Positions 34,591-43,711 of a stretch of DNA of 64,000 nucleotides are shown here, in pieces. The number at the start of each line of letters is the position of its first letter. Within the stretch, counting starts at the first letter, position 1. The position numbers and the translations under genes were made by a program. The notes under the pieces were generated by a model. The model ran no database searches, had not been told where the DNA came from, and saw only the letters and a list, made by a program, of their open reading frames with translations. Location of the stretch: NCBI GenBank assembly GCA_903893625.1, contig CAITND010000016.1, positions 1 through 64,000 on the forward strand, in the 5' to 3' direction. Source of the DNA: an uncultured Oscillatoriales cyanobacterium. GTDB taxonomy: Bacteria; Cyanobacteriota; Cyanobacteriia; Cyanobacteriales; Microcoleaceae.

Positions 34591-35643
34591 ATGAGTAATA
34601 TTATTCGGGTTTTAGTGGTTGACGATTCTGCATACATTCGCAAAGTGATTAAACAAATGTTAGGTCGTAGTCCCTTTATTGAAGTAGTAGGAACAGCCCG
34701 TGATGGGGAAGAAGCATTAGAAATGCTAGAACGTATGAAAGATGAAGTGGATGTGATTACTTTAGATTTATTAATGCCCAAAATTGATGGGGTAGAGTTT
34801 TTACGATAACAAATGGAACGTCGTCCTATTCCTGTGATTATTGTTAGTATTGCGAGTGAAGCGGGAGAAATGGTAATAGCAGCTTTAAATGCGGGGGCTG
34901 TTGATTTTGTTCAGAAACCCACCGCTTTAGCCACTGAAAAAATGTATGAATTAGCTGAAGAATTAATTGATAAGGTCAAAGCCGCTGCTAAAGTTCCCCT
35001 AAATCGTCTTCCTGTTCCTACTTTATTGAAGTCAACTCCGGCGGTTCTTCCGGTTCAACCTGCCCTTCATCCCGGCGTTATTGATTTAATTACGATTGGA
35101 ATTTCAACGGGTGGCCCCCAAGCTTTAGCGTTTTTAATTCCGCAATTACCGAGTAATCTTTCCGTACCCATTGCAATTGTTTTACATATGCCAATTGGCT
35201 ATACCAAAATGTATGCGGAACGATTAGATCAATTATCGGCTTTGAAAGTTGTAGAAGCAATGGATGGAGATCTAATTTGTCCGGGTGTGGTATTTATTGC
35301 CCCTGCTGGGCGTCATTTAACGTTTAAACGTCAAGGGGATAATGTGGTAGCTGCTTTAGCCGCCCAACCCTTTGATATGCCTCATCGTCCCTCTGTAGAT
35401 GTGATGTTTCAATCTGCCGCAGAAGTTTATGGAAATCGGGTTCTAGGAATTGTGATGACGGGAATGGGTGCTGATGGAAAACAGGGTTCAGCTTGGATTA
35501 AATCTCATGGCGGTTCGATATTTACAGAAGCAGAAGAAACTTGCATTGTTTATGGAATGCCCCGTTCTGTTGTGGAATCGGGATTGAGCGATCGCTCCTA
35601 TCCTCTTAATAGTATGGCACAAGCAATTTTAGATGTTTTATAA
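34591..35643 (+). pseudogene. cheB: CheB methylesterase gene interrupted by an in-frame stop
   Basis: One frame of 351 codons encodes receiver plus methylesterase, but codon 73 is TAA (34807-34809), where a CAA (Gln) is expected in EFLR-Q-QMERRPIPV. The receiver has D10-D11 and phospho-acceptor D59 (VITLDLLMP). The esterase has Ser (GISTGGPQAL), His (LHMPIGYT) and Asp (MTGMGADG). The two halves are otherwise intact. An ATG at 34813, three bases after the stop, could restart translation to give a free 276-residue esterase without receiver control. Nonsense mutation, readthrough or a base-call error are all possible. Confidence 0.85.
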
Positions 35644-35644
35644 C

Positions 35645-35694
35645 ATAGGGAATAGGTAATAGGGAATAGGTAATAGGGAATAGGGAATAGGAAT
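35645..35694. repeat. GGGAATA heptamer array after cheB
   Basis: Alternating AGGGAAT and AGGTAAT units starting two bases after the cheB stop. Same family as the CATTCCC arrays read on the other strand. Confidence 0.85.
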
Positions 35695-36073
35695 AACAAA
35701 ATTTTACGGTCTAGGTTTGCAGTATTAGTCTATGTCAATCACCGGATTTCAGGAACTGCTATAATACCCGCAAGCATACCCGTTAGAAATTGTACTCAAC
35801 CTGTCCCCGATAGGTCGCATCTAATCTTAACAATTCGTAATGATTTTTTGTTAGCGGTGGAGCTTATTGTCCACCCGATAGCAGTGTGTCATAGACCTAC
35901 AAAATTGTTAAAAATACAATCGTCCATCATTGCTTCGGCTTGGCGAATTTCTGTTATTTGTTATACAATTAATTTAGCAATTTTAATAAAATTTTTAACA
36001 GTTAACAGTTATCAGTTATTAGTAAAGAATCAACAGAACTACCCTTGATTGAATCTTAACTCTTAATTCTTAC
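35695..36073. other. Non-coding stretch between cheB and the hybrid kinase
   Basis: About 380 bp without a convincing gene. A 66-codon frame at 35848-36048 has no family resemblance. There is a GTCTATGTC block near 35729-35737 that echoes the dispersed 42-nt element, and ATCAGTT-like units at 36010-36020. No promoter can be named. Confidence 0.4.
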
Positions 36074-36107
36074 ACTGATAACTGATAACTGATAACTGAT
36101 AACTGAT
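36074..36107. repeat. TGATAAC heptamers immediately before the hybrid kinase start
   Basis: Four to five CTGATAA units end two bases before the ATG at 36110, leaving no purine-rich ribosome site. The array forms the whole leader of the kinase gene. Confidence 0.85.
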
Positions 36108-36109
36108 TT

Positions 36110-39100
36110 ATGGTGATAGCCCAGCTTAACCCGATTAAAATCCTCAGCCAAACACCTTGGAAAAGACTGTTACCTTTGTTATTGGGTGTAGTGGCTTCTG
36201 TTGCGGTTTTTTTTCTGTCGCATCAGCTAACCCTGAATGAACAACTCTATGTTCAGCAGTTAATTCAGCAGGAAGCTCAGGGGATTGAGTTACAACTGAG
36301 CAAAGAATTATCAAGCCGGATATTGGCTCTCCAGCAAATGGCTCATCGTTGGCAAGTGAGTGGGGGTACAACAAAGAACCTTTGGGAAGCAGATGCTAAG
36401 ACTTATATCGACAATTTTGTCGGTTATCAAGCGATTGAATGGGTTGATCCTGCCTTTGTCGTGCGTTGGGTTGTGCCACAAATTGGAACTAAAGCCGAGA
36501 AAAATATCTATTTCAATCAAGAACCCCATCGTCAGATTACCTTGAAAGTCGCGCGGGATCTGAATCAAGTGATTTTAACCCGCCGTATTCCTCTCCCGAA
36601 AGGAGGTCAAGGCTTTGTAGCCACTGTACCTATATTTGTAGGCGATCGCTTTGATGGATTTATTATCGGAGTTTTTCAATTTCAAACTCTATTTGACAGC
36701 ATTTTGAGAGTGCCACCTGGTTACAAAGTAGCAATTTATGAGGGCAAAGAGTTAATTTATCGTCAACCCGGACTACCCTCTCGTCCCACACTGCAAAAAA
36801 CGGTGATCGTTAAAGCTTATGGCGCAGACTGGCGAGTCGTTGTTTTCGCCACTCCAGAATTGATCGCAGAAGCAACAACTCCTTTACCTCTTGTTGTCCT
36901 GATCGGAGGCTTAGTTTTAGTTTGGTTATTTGTATCAGTCATACATCTAGTACAAATTAGTCAGGTTCAAATCTATCAATTGAAGCTCGGAAATCGTCAA
37001 TTGCAATGGGAAATGCAGCAACGACAACAAGCAGAAATTACCCTGACTCAATTAGCCGCCATTGTTGAATCCTCAGAAGATGCCATTATTAGTAAAGATT
37101 TACAAAGTGTAATTAAAAGCTGGAATCACGGAGCAGAGATAGTTTTTGGTTATACAGCCCTGGAAATAGTGGGGCAATCTATTAAAATACTGATTCCCCC
37201 AGAATATCACGATGAAGAACAGAAAATTCTACAAAGAATTGTCGAAGGAAAAAGCATCGAACACTACGATACTAAACGAATCAGGAAAGATGGAACAAAG
37301 ATCGATGTTTCTATTAGTATTTCTCCGATTAAAGACAAAAAAGGAAATATTATTGGAGCCTCAAAAATTGCCCGAAATATCACGAAAACTAAACAAGCTG
37401 AGGAAGCACTCCATCAAAGCGAATCCCGGTATCGGCAACTGATCAATAACTTAAGTGCAGGGATTATAATTCATGGGACTGATACCAGTATTCTACTTAG
37501 CAATTCAATGGCCTGTGAGTTATTAGGGCTGTCAATGGATCAAATGATGGGGAAAATGGCAATTGATCCTGTGTGGTATTTTGTCCGGGAAGATGGCACT
37601 GTTATGCCCATTGAGGAGTATCCTGTAAATCGAGTTTTATCGACTCAAATTCCCCTCAAAAATTATGTTTTAGGAATTCATAGAGATAGTCAGCCTTTGG
37701 CTTGGGTTTTAGTTAATGCTTTTCCAGAATTTGATACATATTATCAACTCCAACAAGTCGTAATTACGTTTATTGATATCACTAAGCTTAAGCAAGTCGA
37801 GGCAGAAATTCAACAAACTCGTAATTTCCTACAGGCTTTATTAGATCATTTACCCGTTGCTGTATTTGTTAAAGATATCAATCCCGAACGATTTGGGATA
37901 TTTCAGTTTTGGAATAAAACCAGTGAACGATTTTTTGGGATCTCCGCCGAAGAAGCCATTGGTAAAACCGTCTATGACTTTTTCCCCATTGAGCAAGCCC
38001 GCTTTTTTGACCAAAAGGATCAAGAAACGCTGGAGAAGGGAAATATAGAAGATATTCCTGAAGAACCCATTAACAGTCTAAGTTTGGGCAAACGTTGGCT
38101 GCATACCATCAAAATTCCTGTTTACAATGACCAGCATCAGCCCCAATATTTACTCTGTTTTTCAGAAGATATTACTGATCGCAAACAAGTCGAAGCTGAA
38201 CGGAAAGAACTGATTGAGGTGATGGAAAATGCCGTATCAGGAATTTCCAAACTTGATGTCGAAGGTCGTTATCTTTATGCCAATAAAACTTATGCTCAGT
38301 TCACAGGTTATCAACCCGAAGAAATGATCGGGATGCTGTGGCAAAAAACCGTCCATCCTGATGAGTTAGAAAAATTGATTGCCGCTTATTGGCAGATGGT
38401 AAAAGAGGGTAGAGTCGAAGTAGAAACTATTGGAATTCGGAAAGACGGTTCAATTTTTTATAAACAATTAGTCATGATTGCTACCTACGATGAACAGCAT
38501 CAACTGTTGGGACATTATTGCTTCATGAAGGATATTAGTGAAAGAGCGCGACTAGAAGCCGAACGCAAACAAGCCGAAATTAATTTAGAAAGAGAACTCC
38601 TGCGAACGAAAACCCTGTTTAATACTTCACTTGATGGTATTGTTGTGATGAATCATCAAGGGGATGTGGTACAAACTAGCCCTAGTTTTGCTCAGATGTT
38701 GGGTTACACCGTAGAAGAAACCCTAACCTTAAATGTGGCGGATTGGGATGCTCAATTGACACCAGAAGACCTACAAGCGATTCTCAAAAGTGCTGAATTA
38801 ATGTCTTTATTTGAAACCCGACATCGCCGCAAAGATGGTTCGGAATATGATGTCGAAATTAGCTACAGTCGCGTGGTCATAGAAGGCGAGATCATGCACT
38901 TCTGTATTTGCCGAGATATTAGCAAACGCAAACAAGTTGAAATTGATTTGCAGGTTTCTCAGGCTCGGTTTGCGGGGATTTTAGAAATTGCTAATGATGC
39001 GATTATTTCTATTAATATTAAGCAGCAAATCACTCTCTTTAATAAAGGTGCCGAACAAATCTTTGGTTATCAGGCGGAGGAAGTTTTAGGACAATCCCTG

Positions 39101-41152
39101 ACCCTGTTGATGCCCAGTCGCTTTACAGATATCCATCATCAGCATATCGGTGACTATGCCCAAACCAGAGGCTATGCGCGACCGATGGCAGAGCGAGGTG
39201 GGATTTTTTGCCGACGCAAAGATGGGTCAGAGTTTCCCGCCGAAGCGTCTATTTCCAAGCTAGATCTCAATGGTGAGATTATCTTTACAGCTTTTTTGCG
39301 GGATATTACGGCTCGGCAACAGGCCGAAACCGCCTTACACCTGAGCGAAGAACGTTTGCAAATGGCCCTAGAAGCCTCTGGAGATGGACTCTGGGATTGG
39401 AATATTGAAACCGGAGAAATTTACTTAAGTGCCTGCTATCAGGAGATGCTGGGCTACAAACCAGGTGAGTTAGTCCTAGATCTCAACCTCTGGACAGACA
39501 TGATTCACCCTGATGATCAATCCTGGGTTTGGGAGTGCTTGAATGCTCATTTACAAGATGACTCTGTTCCTTATACTTTTGATTATCGCCAGCGTTGCAA
39601 ATCGGGGGATTGGAAATGGATTGCCAACTATGGAAAAGTGGTAGCCTATAATTCCCAGGGTCAGCCGATCCGAATGATTGGAACTCATAAGGATATTAGC
39701 GATCGCAAACAGAAAGAAATGGTACTCCGAGAGGCAATGGAAGCCGCAGAACAAGCCAATTTAGCAAAAAGTATCTTTCTTGCCAATATGAGTCACGAAC
39801 TCCGTACTCCCCTGAATGTGATTTTGGGATTTACTCAAGTTATGGGTCATGACTCCTCCCTAACACCCAACCAGCAAGAAGACCTGCAAACGATTCGGCG
39901 CAGTGGCGATCATCTCTTAAATTTAATTAATGATGTTTTAGATCTCTCCAAAATTGAATCAGGACACTGTACTCTTGAAGAAAGTGATTTTGATTTAATT
40001 GCTTTGCTGCATTCGATGCGAAATATGTTGGCAGAACGAGCCAGTTCTAAAGGACTTGACCTTTATTTTGAGATTGCGACCGATGTTCCCCCGTTTATTA
40101 ATACTGATGCTCAAAAACTGCGTCAAGTTTTGCTCAATCTTCTGGGTAATGCGATTAAATTTACCCATCAGGGAAGCATTACCTTACAGGTCAGTAGTTC
40201 AGTTCCTACTCTCGAAGCCGGAACTACAACTCGATATATTCTCCAATTTGCCGTCATCGACACAGGTGTAGGAATTGCCCCTGAAGAACTGGATATCATC
40301 TTTGATGCGTTTGTGCAAGCCCAAGCTGGGAAGCGATCGGTCAGTGGTACGGGGTTAGGATTAACGATTAGCCGGAAACTCCTGGAACTCATGGGTGGAG
40401 AGATTTCGGTTCAAAGTACAATAGGTCAGGGGACTATATTTAGTTTTAACCTTCCCGTGAGTTCAAGCGATATCGTTGAGGTGACACCTGAACAAAGTGA
40501 TCGCTTGGTTATTGGATTAGCTCCTGGCCAAACCCATCATCGAATTCTCGTCGTTGATGATCGCATCGAAAATCGTCTATTGATTGTGAGATTATTAACT
40601 CAGTTAGGGTTTGAGGTACGGGAAGCCAGTAACGGCCAAGAAGCGGTACAGCTATGGCAGGAATGGCAACCTGACCTGACTTGGATGGACATTCGGATGC
40701 CCGTCCTCGATGGATACGAAGCCACAAAACAAATTCGGGCAATGGAACGTGGGCAGAATAGTGTTATTATCGCACTGACAGCACAAGCTTCCCAGAGCGA
40801 TCGTACTCTTGCCCTCGCTGCGGGTTGCAACGACTACATGAGTAAGCCTTTCCGAGAACAAACTTTATTTCAGAAGATGGCTGAATACTTAGGTTTAGAG
40901 TATTGCTATGCTGAATCTACCCCATTAGAACCCTCCCCTTCACTATCCAAGACCCTGACTTCAGAAGACTTGCAAATTATGCCTCTAGAATGGATTAGAA
41001 ATGTCCATGAAGCAGCACTTGATCTCAATGATTATCAGATCCTTCAACTCATCGGTCAAATTCCACCGGAGAACCAACCTTTAATTGAGGCAATTACCTC
41101 TTTCGTGGATAACTTTCAGCTTGAAGCGATCGCCATTCTGACTCAGATTTAG
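36110..41152 (+). CDS. Multi-PAS hybrid histidine kinase with CHASE-type sensor
   Basis: 1680 residues. Two transmembrane helices (about 16-36 and 262-285) flank an extracellular CHASE-like domain. About seven PAS/PAC modules follow (for example IVESSEDAIISKDLQ, ISGISKLD, MVVMNHQGDVVQ, MALEASGDGLWDW), each ending in a DI(T/S)xRK-like linker. The HisKA box has H1229 (NMSHELRTPLN), then HATPase (LRQVLLNLLGNAIKFT, GTGLGLTIS) and a C-terminal receiver with D1527 (DLTWMDIRMP). Many PAS sensors suggest light, redox or ligand integration. It sits between the che genes and a REC-GGDEF gene. Confidence 0.92.
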   Translation: MVIAQLNPIKILSQTPWKRLLPLLLGVVASVAVFFLSHQLTLNEQLYVQQLIQQEAQGIELQLSKELSSRILALQQMAHRWQVSGGTTKNLWEADAKTYIDNFVGYQAIEWVDPAFVVRWVVPQIGTKAEKNIYFNQEPHRQITLKVARDLNQVILTRRIPLPKGGQGFVATVPIFVGDRFDGFIIGVFQFQTLFDSILRVPPGYKVAIYEGKELIYRQPGLPSRPTLQKTVIVKAYGADWRVVVFATPELIAEATTPLPLVVLIGGLVLVWLFVSVIHLVQISQVQIYQLKLGNRQLQWEMQQRQQAEITLTQLAAIVESSEDAIISKDLQSVIKSWNHGAEIVFGYTALEIVGQSIKILIPPEYHDEEQKILQRIVEGKSIEHYDTKRIRKDGTKIDVSISISPIKDKKGNIIGASKIARNITKTKQAEEALHQSESRYRQLINNLSAGIIIHGTDTSILLSNSMACELLGLSMDQMMGKMAIDPVWYFVREDGTVMPIEEYPVNRVLSTQIPLKNYVLGIHRDSQPLAWVLVNAFPEFDTYYQLQQVVITFIDITKLKQVEAEIQQTRNFLQALLDHLPVAVFVKDINPERFGIFQFWNKTSERFFGISAEEAIGKTVYDFFPIEQARFFDQKDQETLEKGNIEDIPEEPINSLSLGKRWLHTIKIPVYNDQHQPQYLLCFSEDITDRKQVEAERKELIEVMENAVSGISKLDVEGRYLYANKTYAQFTGYQPEEMIGMLWQKTVHPDELEKLIAAYWQMVKEGRVEVETIGIRKDGSIFYKQLVMIATYDEQHQLLGHYCFMKDISERARLEAERKQAEINLERELLRTKTLFNTSLDGIVVMNHQGDVVQTSPSFAQMLGYTVEETLTLNVADWDAQLTPEDLQAILKSAELMSLFETRHRRKDGSEYDVEISYSRVVIEGEIMHFCICRDISKRKQVEIDLQVSQARFAGILEIANDAIISINIKQQITLFNKGAEQIFGYQAEEVLGQSLTLLMPSRFTDIHHQHIGDYAQTRGYARPMAERGGIFCRRKDGSEFPAEASISKLDLNGEIIFTAFLRDITARQQAETALHLSEERLQMALEASGDGLWDWNIETGEIYLSACYQEMLGYKPGELVLDLNLWTDMIHPDDQSWVWECLNAHLQDDSVPYTFDYRQRCKSGDWKWIANYGKVVAYNSQGQPIRMIGTHKDISDRKQKEMVLREAMEAAEQANLAKSIFLANMSHELRTPLNVILGFTQVMGHDSSLTPNQQEDLQTIRRSGDHLLNLINDVLDLSKIESGHCTLEESDFDLIALLHSMRNMLAERASSKGLDLYFEIATDVPPFINTDAQKLRQVLLNLLGNAIKFTHQGSITLQVSSSVPTLEAGTTTRYILQFAVIDTGVGIAPEELDIIFDAFVQAQAGKRSVSGTGLGLTISRKLLELMGGEISVQSTIGQGTIFSFNLPVSSSDIVEVTPEQSDRLVIGLAPGQTHHRILVVDDRIENRLLIVRLLTQLGFEVREASNGQEAVQLWQEWQPDLTWMDIRMPVLDGYEATKQIRAMERGQNSVIIALTAQASQSDRTLALAAGCNDYMSKPFREQTLFQKMAEYLGLEYCYAESTPLEPSPSLSKTLTSEDLQIMPLEWIRNVHEAALDLNDYQILQLIGQIPPENQPLIEAITSFVDNFQLEAIAILTQI

Positions 41153-41162
41153 GGAGAAGACG

Positions 41163-42128
41163 ATGAATACTCTACTCAATTATAGGGTTCAAACGAATAT
41201 TATGATCGTGGATGATACGCCCGATAATCTAAGATTATTAGCCAAAATTTTAGAGACTCAGGGTTACGTTGTCCGTAAATCTCTCAATGGTAGAATGGCA
41301 CTTCAAGGGGTTCACCGTGACCCCCCGAATCTAATTTTGCTGGATATTAATATGCCGGAGATGAATGGTTATGAAATCTGCCAACAGTTAAAGGCATCGG
41401 AAATAACCGCTCACATTCCAGTTATTTTTATTAGTGCTCTTGAACGTCTGGAAGATAAGTTGCGGGCTTTTGATTTGGGGGGTGTAGATTATATTACTAA
41501 ACCGTTTCAAGAACAGGAAGTCTTAGTGCGGGTAAAAAATCAATTATTAATTCAACAGCAACACCAACAACTGATTGAACAAAATCAACGGTTAGAGCAG
41601 GAAATTCAGGAACGTTTGAAAGCTGAAGCAGAAGTTAGACAGCTATCTTTAACCGATGAATTAACCGGACTGTATAATCGACGGGGCTTTTTTTTACTCG
41701 CAGAACAACAATTAAAAATTGCTCGTCGCACCCAAACCCCCTGCTGTGTTTTGTTTGCTGATTTAGATGGTTTGAAAAAGATTAATGATACCATAGGACA
41801 TGAATTGGGAGATAGAGCAATTGTTGATGCCGCCCAAATTCTCAAGGAAACTTTTCGAGATGCTGATATTGTAGCGCGACTCGGTGGCGATGAATTTGTT
41901 CTATTTATTCCCGGTGTAGAAAGCTATTCCACTCATTTTCAAACTCGATTACAAACTAATATTGATGGCTTTAATCAAAACTCAAATCGAGCCTATCAAC
42001 TCTCCATTAGTATTGGTGTACAACCCTACAATGTCAATGATAATTGTTCACTAGAACAATGGATTGCCAAAGCTGACAAACTGATGTATGAACATAAACA
42101 TACAAAATACCAGAGAAATCGTTGTTGA
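41163..42128 (+). CDS. Response regulator with GGDEF diguanylate cyclase output
   Basis: 321 residues, ten bases after the hybrid kinase, so they form one unit. The N-terminal receiver (IMIVDDTPDN, LILLDINMPEMNG, YITKPF) is joined by a Q/E-rich coiled coil to a GGDEF domain. The catalytic motif RLGGDEFVLF (about 239-248) is intact, as are FADLDGLKKIND and GHELGD. No RxxD inhibitory site was noted. The likely product is cyclic di-GMP under control of the neighbouring kinase, which would link sensing to motility or aggregation. Confidence 0.9.
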   Translation: MNTLLNYRVQTNIMIVDDTPDNLRLLAKILETQGYVVRKSLNGRMALQGVHRDPPNLILLDINMPEMNGYEICQQLKASEITAHIPVIFISALERLEDKLRAFDLGGVDYITKPFQEQEVLVRVKNQLLIQQQHQQLIEQNQRLEQEIQERLKAEAEVRQLSLTDELTGLYNRRGFFLLAEQQLKIARRTQTPCCVLFADLDGLKKINDTIGHELGDRAIVDAAQILKETFRDADIVARLGGDEFVLFIPGVESYSTHFQTRLQTNIDGFNQNSNRAYQLSISIGVQPYNVNDNCSLEQWIAKADKLMYEHKHTKYQRNRC

Positions 42129-42159
42129 CTGTTGATTGTTGAATGTTGATTGTTGATAA
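42124..42159. repeat. GTTGACT/GTTGATT heptamers after the GGDEF gene
   Basis: About five degenerate heptamers begin two bases before the end of the GGDEF gene stop (TGA at 42126-42128), so the stop codon itself lies within the array. Another instance of gene ends formed in repeat sequence. Confidence 0.75.
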
Positions 42160-42205
42160 GAGATGTCAAGGAAACGATCCAGGGTTCCATCCATTCAGAA
42201 TAGGT

Positions 42206-42715
42206 TTATTCAGGAGAACTGAGTTTAGATTTTAATAAGTTCAGCCGATCTAAACTGAGGTTAATTTTCACTTCAATTAACTGTTGATGATCCCGTAATA
42301 AAATCATCCCATTTTTGCCCACAGCCAAATCTGGATCAGTTAATTCTATCATTTGATAGGGGGGTTGATAGCGTTCAACTCGAATCACAACTTGCTGTTG
42401 AGATTGGGGGAAAATATACAATCGTTTTTGTTGTATATCTAGTTCTAATTTATGGGGGGTAATATTCCGTTCTTGAGGCTGTTCTGGTTTAAACCAGTAG
42501 AGTGTAATTCCCCGAACTTCCGGGGTCATAATCACAAATGTTTCATCAAATCGTTGGGGTTCCCAGTCTAAATGGCTTAAATCTCCATCGGAGGAAAGTA
42601 AACGTTGCTGCCAGTGAATTTCCTGACCCTGTAAGGATGCCCACCACTGGCGAATAGTGTCCAGATGAGTTGCATTATCGGGGTTACTGCTGCCATATTG
42701 CCAAAAGGTTGTCAT
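42206..42715 (-). CDS. Conserved-looking hypothetical protein, 169 residues
   Basis: ATG at 42715 chosen. A TTG at 42733 would add six residues. I do not recognise the family. The protein is soluble and beta-rich, with many Trp and Gln residues (RQWWASLQGQEIHWQQ, VRGITLYWFKPEQPQ, LRDHQQLIEVKINLSLDRL). The composition suggests a single-domain lipocalin- or barrel-like fold. There is no signal peptide. It is 54 bp downstream of the Zur-like gene on the same strand and may be co-transcribed. Confidence 0.6.
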   Translation of the reverse strand: MTTFWQYGSSNPDNATHLDTIRQWWASLQGQEIHWQQRLLSSDGDLSHLDWEPQRFDETFVIMTPEVRGITLYWFKPEQPQERNITPHKLELDIQQKRLYIFPQSQQQVVIRVERYQPPYQMIELTDPDLAVGKNGMILLRDHQQLIEVKINLSLDRLNLLKSKLSSPE

Positions 42716-42769
42716 TGAATGATCACGATACAAGAATAAGGACTATTTCTATTGTATGTGTTAACTATC

Positions 42770-43174
42770 TTAGCTGTTATTATACAGTTCTTGAGTCAGG
42801 GCGCAGCGATCGCATAATCCAAAAAACTCTAGGGTATGGTAATAAATTTTAAAACTGTGGGATTGTTGAAGTTGGGTTTCTAGGTGGTGGACAGGACATT
42901 CCTCGAAGGTAATCGAACGTCCACATTCAACACAGGTGAGATGATGTTCATCCTGCTGGATACAACTGTAAACCGCCTCCCCTGTGGTTAAAGTGCGGAC
43001 ATGAATTAACCCTTCCCGTTTCAAAGCATCCAAAGAGCGATAAACCGTTGCTAACCCCATCGTTTGGTTTGTTTTACGCAACTCCAAATAAAGCTCTTGA
43101 GCAGAAACGGAGCGTTTTAGGGTTTTGAGTTGGGTGAGAATCCGGTCTTGACTGCGGGTGCGACGAGGTTTCAT
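42770..43174 (-). CDS. zur: Fur-family metalloregulator, Zur-like
   Basis: 134 residues from the ATG at 43174. A TTG seven codons upstream is weaker. The winged helix shows RTRSQDRILTQLKTL and MGLATVYRSLDALKREGLI. The dimer domain holds a structural zinc site from two CxxC pairs (CVEC and CDRC), with HH and H-x-L-E ligands nearby (EHHLTC, CPVHHLE). The R-SQ-R-I start and YHTLEFFGLC end resemble cyanobacterial Zur (FurB) more than Fur or PerR. It would repress zinc-uptake genes. No zinc gene is adjacent, so the metal is inferred. Confidence 0.75.
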   Translation of the reverse strand: MKPRRTRSQDRILTQLKTLKRSVSAQELYLELRKTNQTMGLATVYRSLDALKREGLIHVRTLTTGEAVYSCIQQDEHHLTCVECGRSITFEECPVHHLETQLQQSHSFKIYYHTLEFFGLCDRCALTQELYNNS

Positions 43175-43258
43175 GGCTATTCTACAAGGACACAACAGAT
43201 AAGCCTTGACCCGTGTTAACGGCTTACTGCTGACTACGGTTTATAATTCCTAATTAAA

Positions 43259-43578
43259 CGGGACTGGGCGGACTTGAACCGCCGACCTAGCGCTTCAGAT
43301 TTGTGTGAGTTTCCCCACTCTCTGGACTATCCCTTCACCCTAGGCTGACGCTGCCCGTAGGTGGTGGCCGTTATGTCTAAAGAATAAAACAAATCATCCC
43401 CTAGAGCCAGTCTCTGCACCTTCTTTCCTCCATGAGAGGTAAAGCTTGGCTCAAGATTACCTTATCTGTCGCCAGACTTAGGCTTCCTTGAGTTTGACCA
43501 CATTCACTCACGGGGTTTCCCCACATGGTGCCCGATTTTTCAGGAGGCGCTTGCTCTATCCACCTGAGCCACAGCCCC
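43259..43578 (-). tRNA. tRNA-Arg(CCU), interrupted by a group I intron
   Basis: 5' exon 43542-43578: acceptor GGGGCTG, D-arm GCTC...GAGC, anticodon stem AGCGC, loop CTCCT ending at U36 (anticodon CCU). 3' exon 43259-43295: AA, anticodon stem GCGCT, variable AGGTC, T-arm GGCGG-TTCAAGT-CCGCC, acceptor CAGTCCC, discriminator G. All stems pair (one G-U in the acceptor). The mature tRNA is 74 nt without CCA, which is not encoded. The intron splits the anticodon loop after position 36. Confidence 0.9.
43296..43541 (-). ncRNA. Group I intron (subgroup IC3-like) in tRNA-Arg(CCU)
   Basis: 246 nt from GAAAAATCGGG to ...ACACAAATCTG. The 5' exon CCU pairs with the internal guide GGG (U-G at the splice site), and the intron ends in G. 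Core elements visible in order: GGAAACC, GCCTAAG, TGAGCCAAGC, GGTGCAGAGACT (P7 strand), GGTGAAGGGATAGTCC (P7 partner) and GTGGGGAAACTCACACAAA (P9). The layout closely follows the compact Azoarcus tRNA-Ile intron and cyanobacterial tRNA introns. No homing endonuclease frame is present. It should be self-splicing. Confidence 0.88.
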
Positions 43579-43629
43579 AAATTGACACTATTTCAATAAT
43601 AGCATGATTTTATCAAATACCTAGTTAAT

Positions 43630-43694
43630 TAGGGAATTACGAATTACGAATTACGAATGGGGAATGGGGAATAGGGAATGGGGAATAGGGAATT
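43630..43694. repeat. AATTACG then GGGAATG/GGGAATA heptamers
   Basis: Two heptamer families meet in one array in the gap between the tRNA and the M28 peptidase gene: about four AATTACG units followed by about five GGGAAT(A/G) units. Adjacent families in one array are also seen at 47262-47398 and 30107-30196. Confidence 0.85.
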
Positions 43695-43711
43695 GTATGA
43701 TGTTTAACAGC

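Noticed and set aside
35848-36048. 66-codon frame in the gap before the hybrid kinase
   Set aside because: No ribosome site, no recognisable domain, and it runs into repeat sequence.
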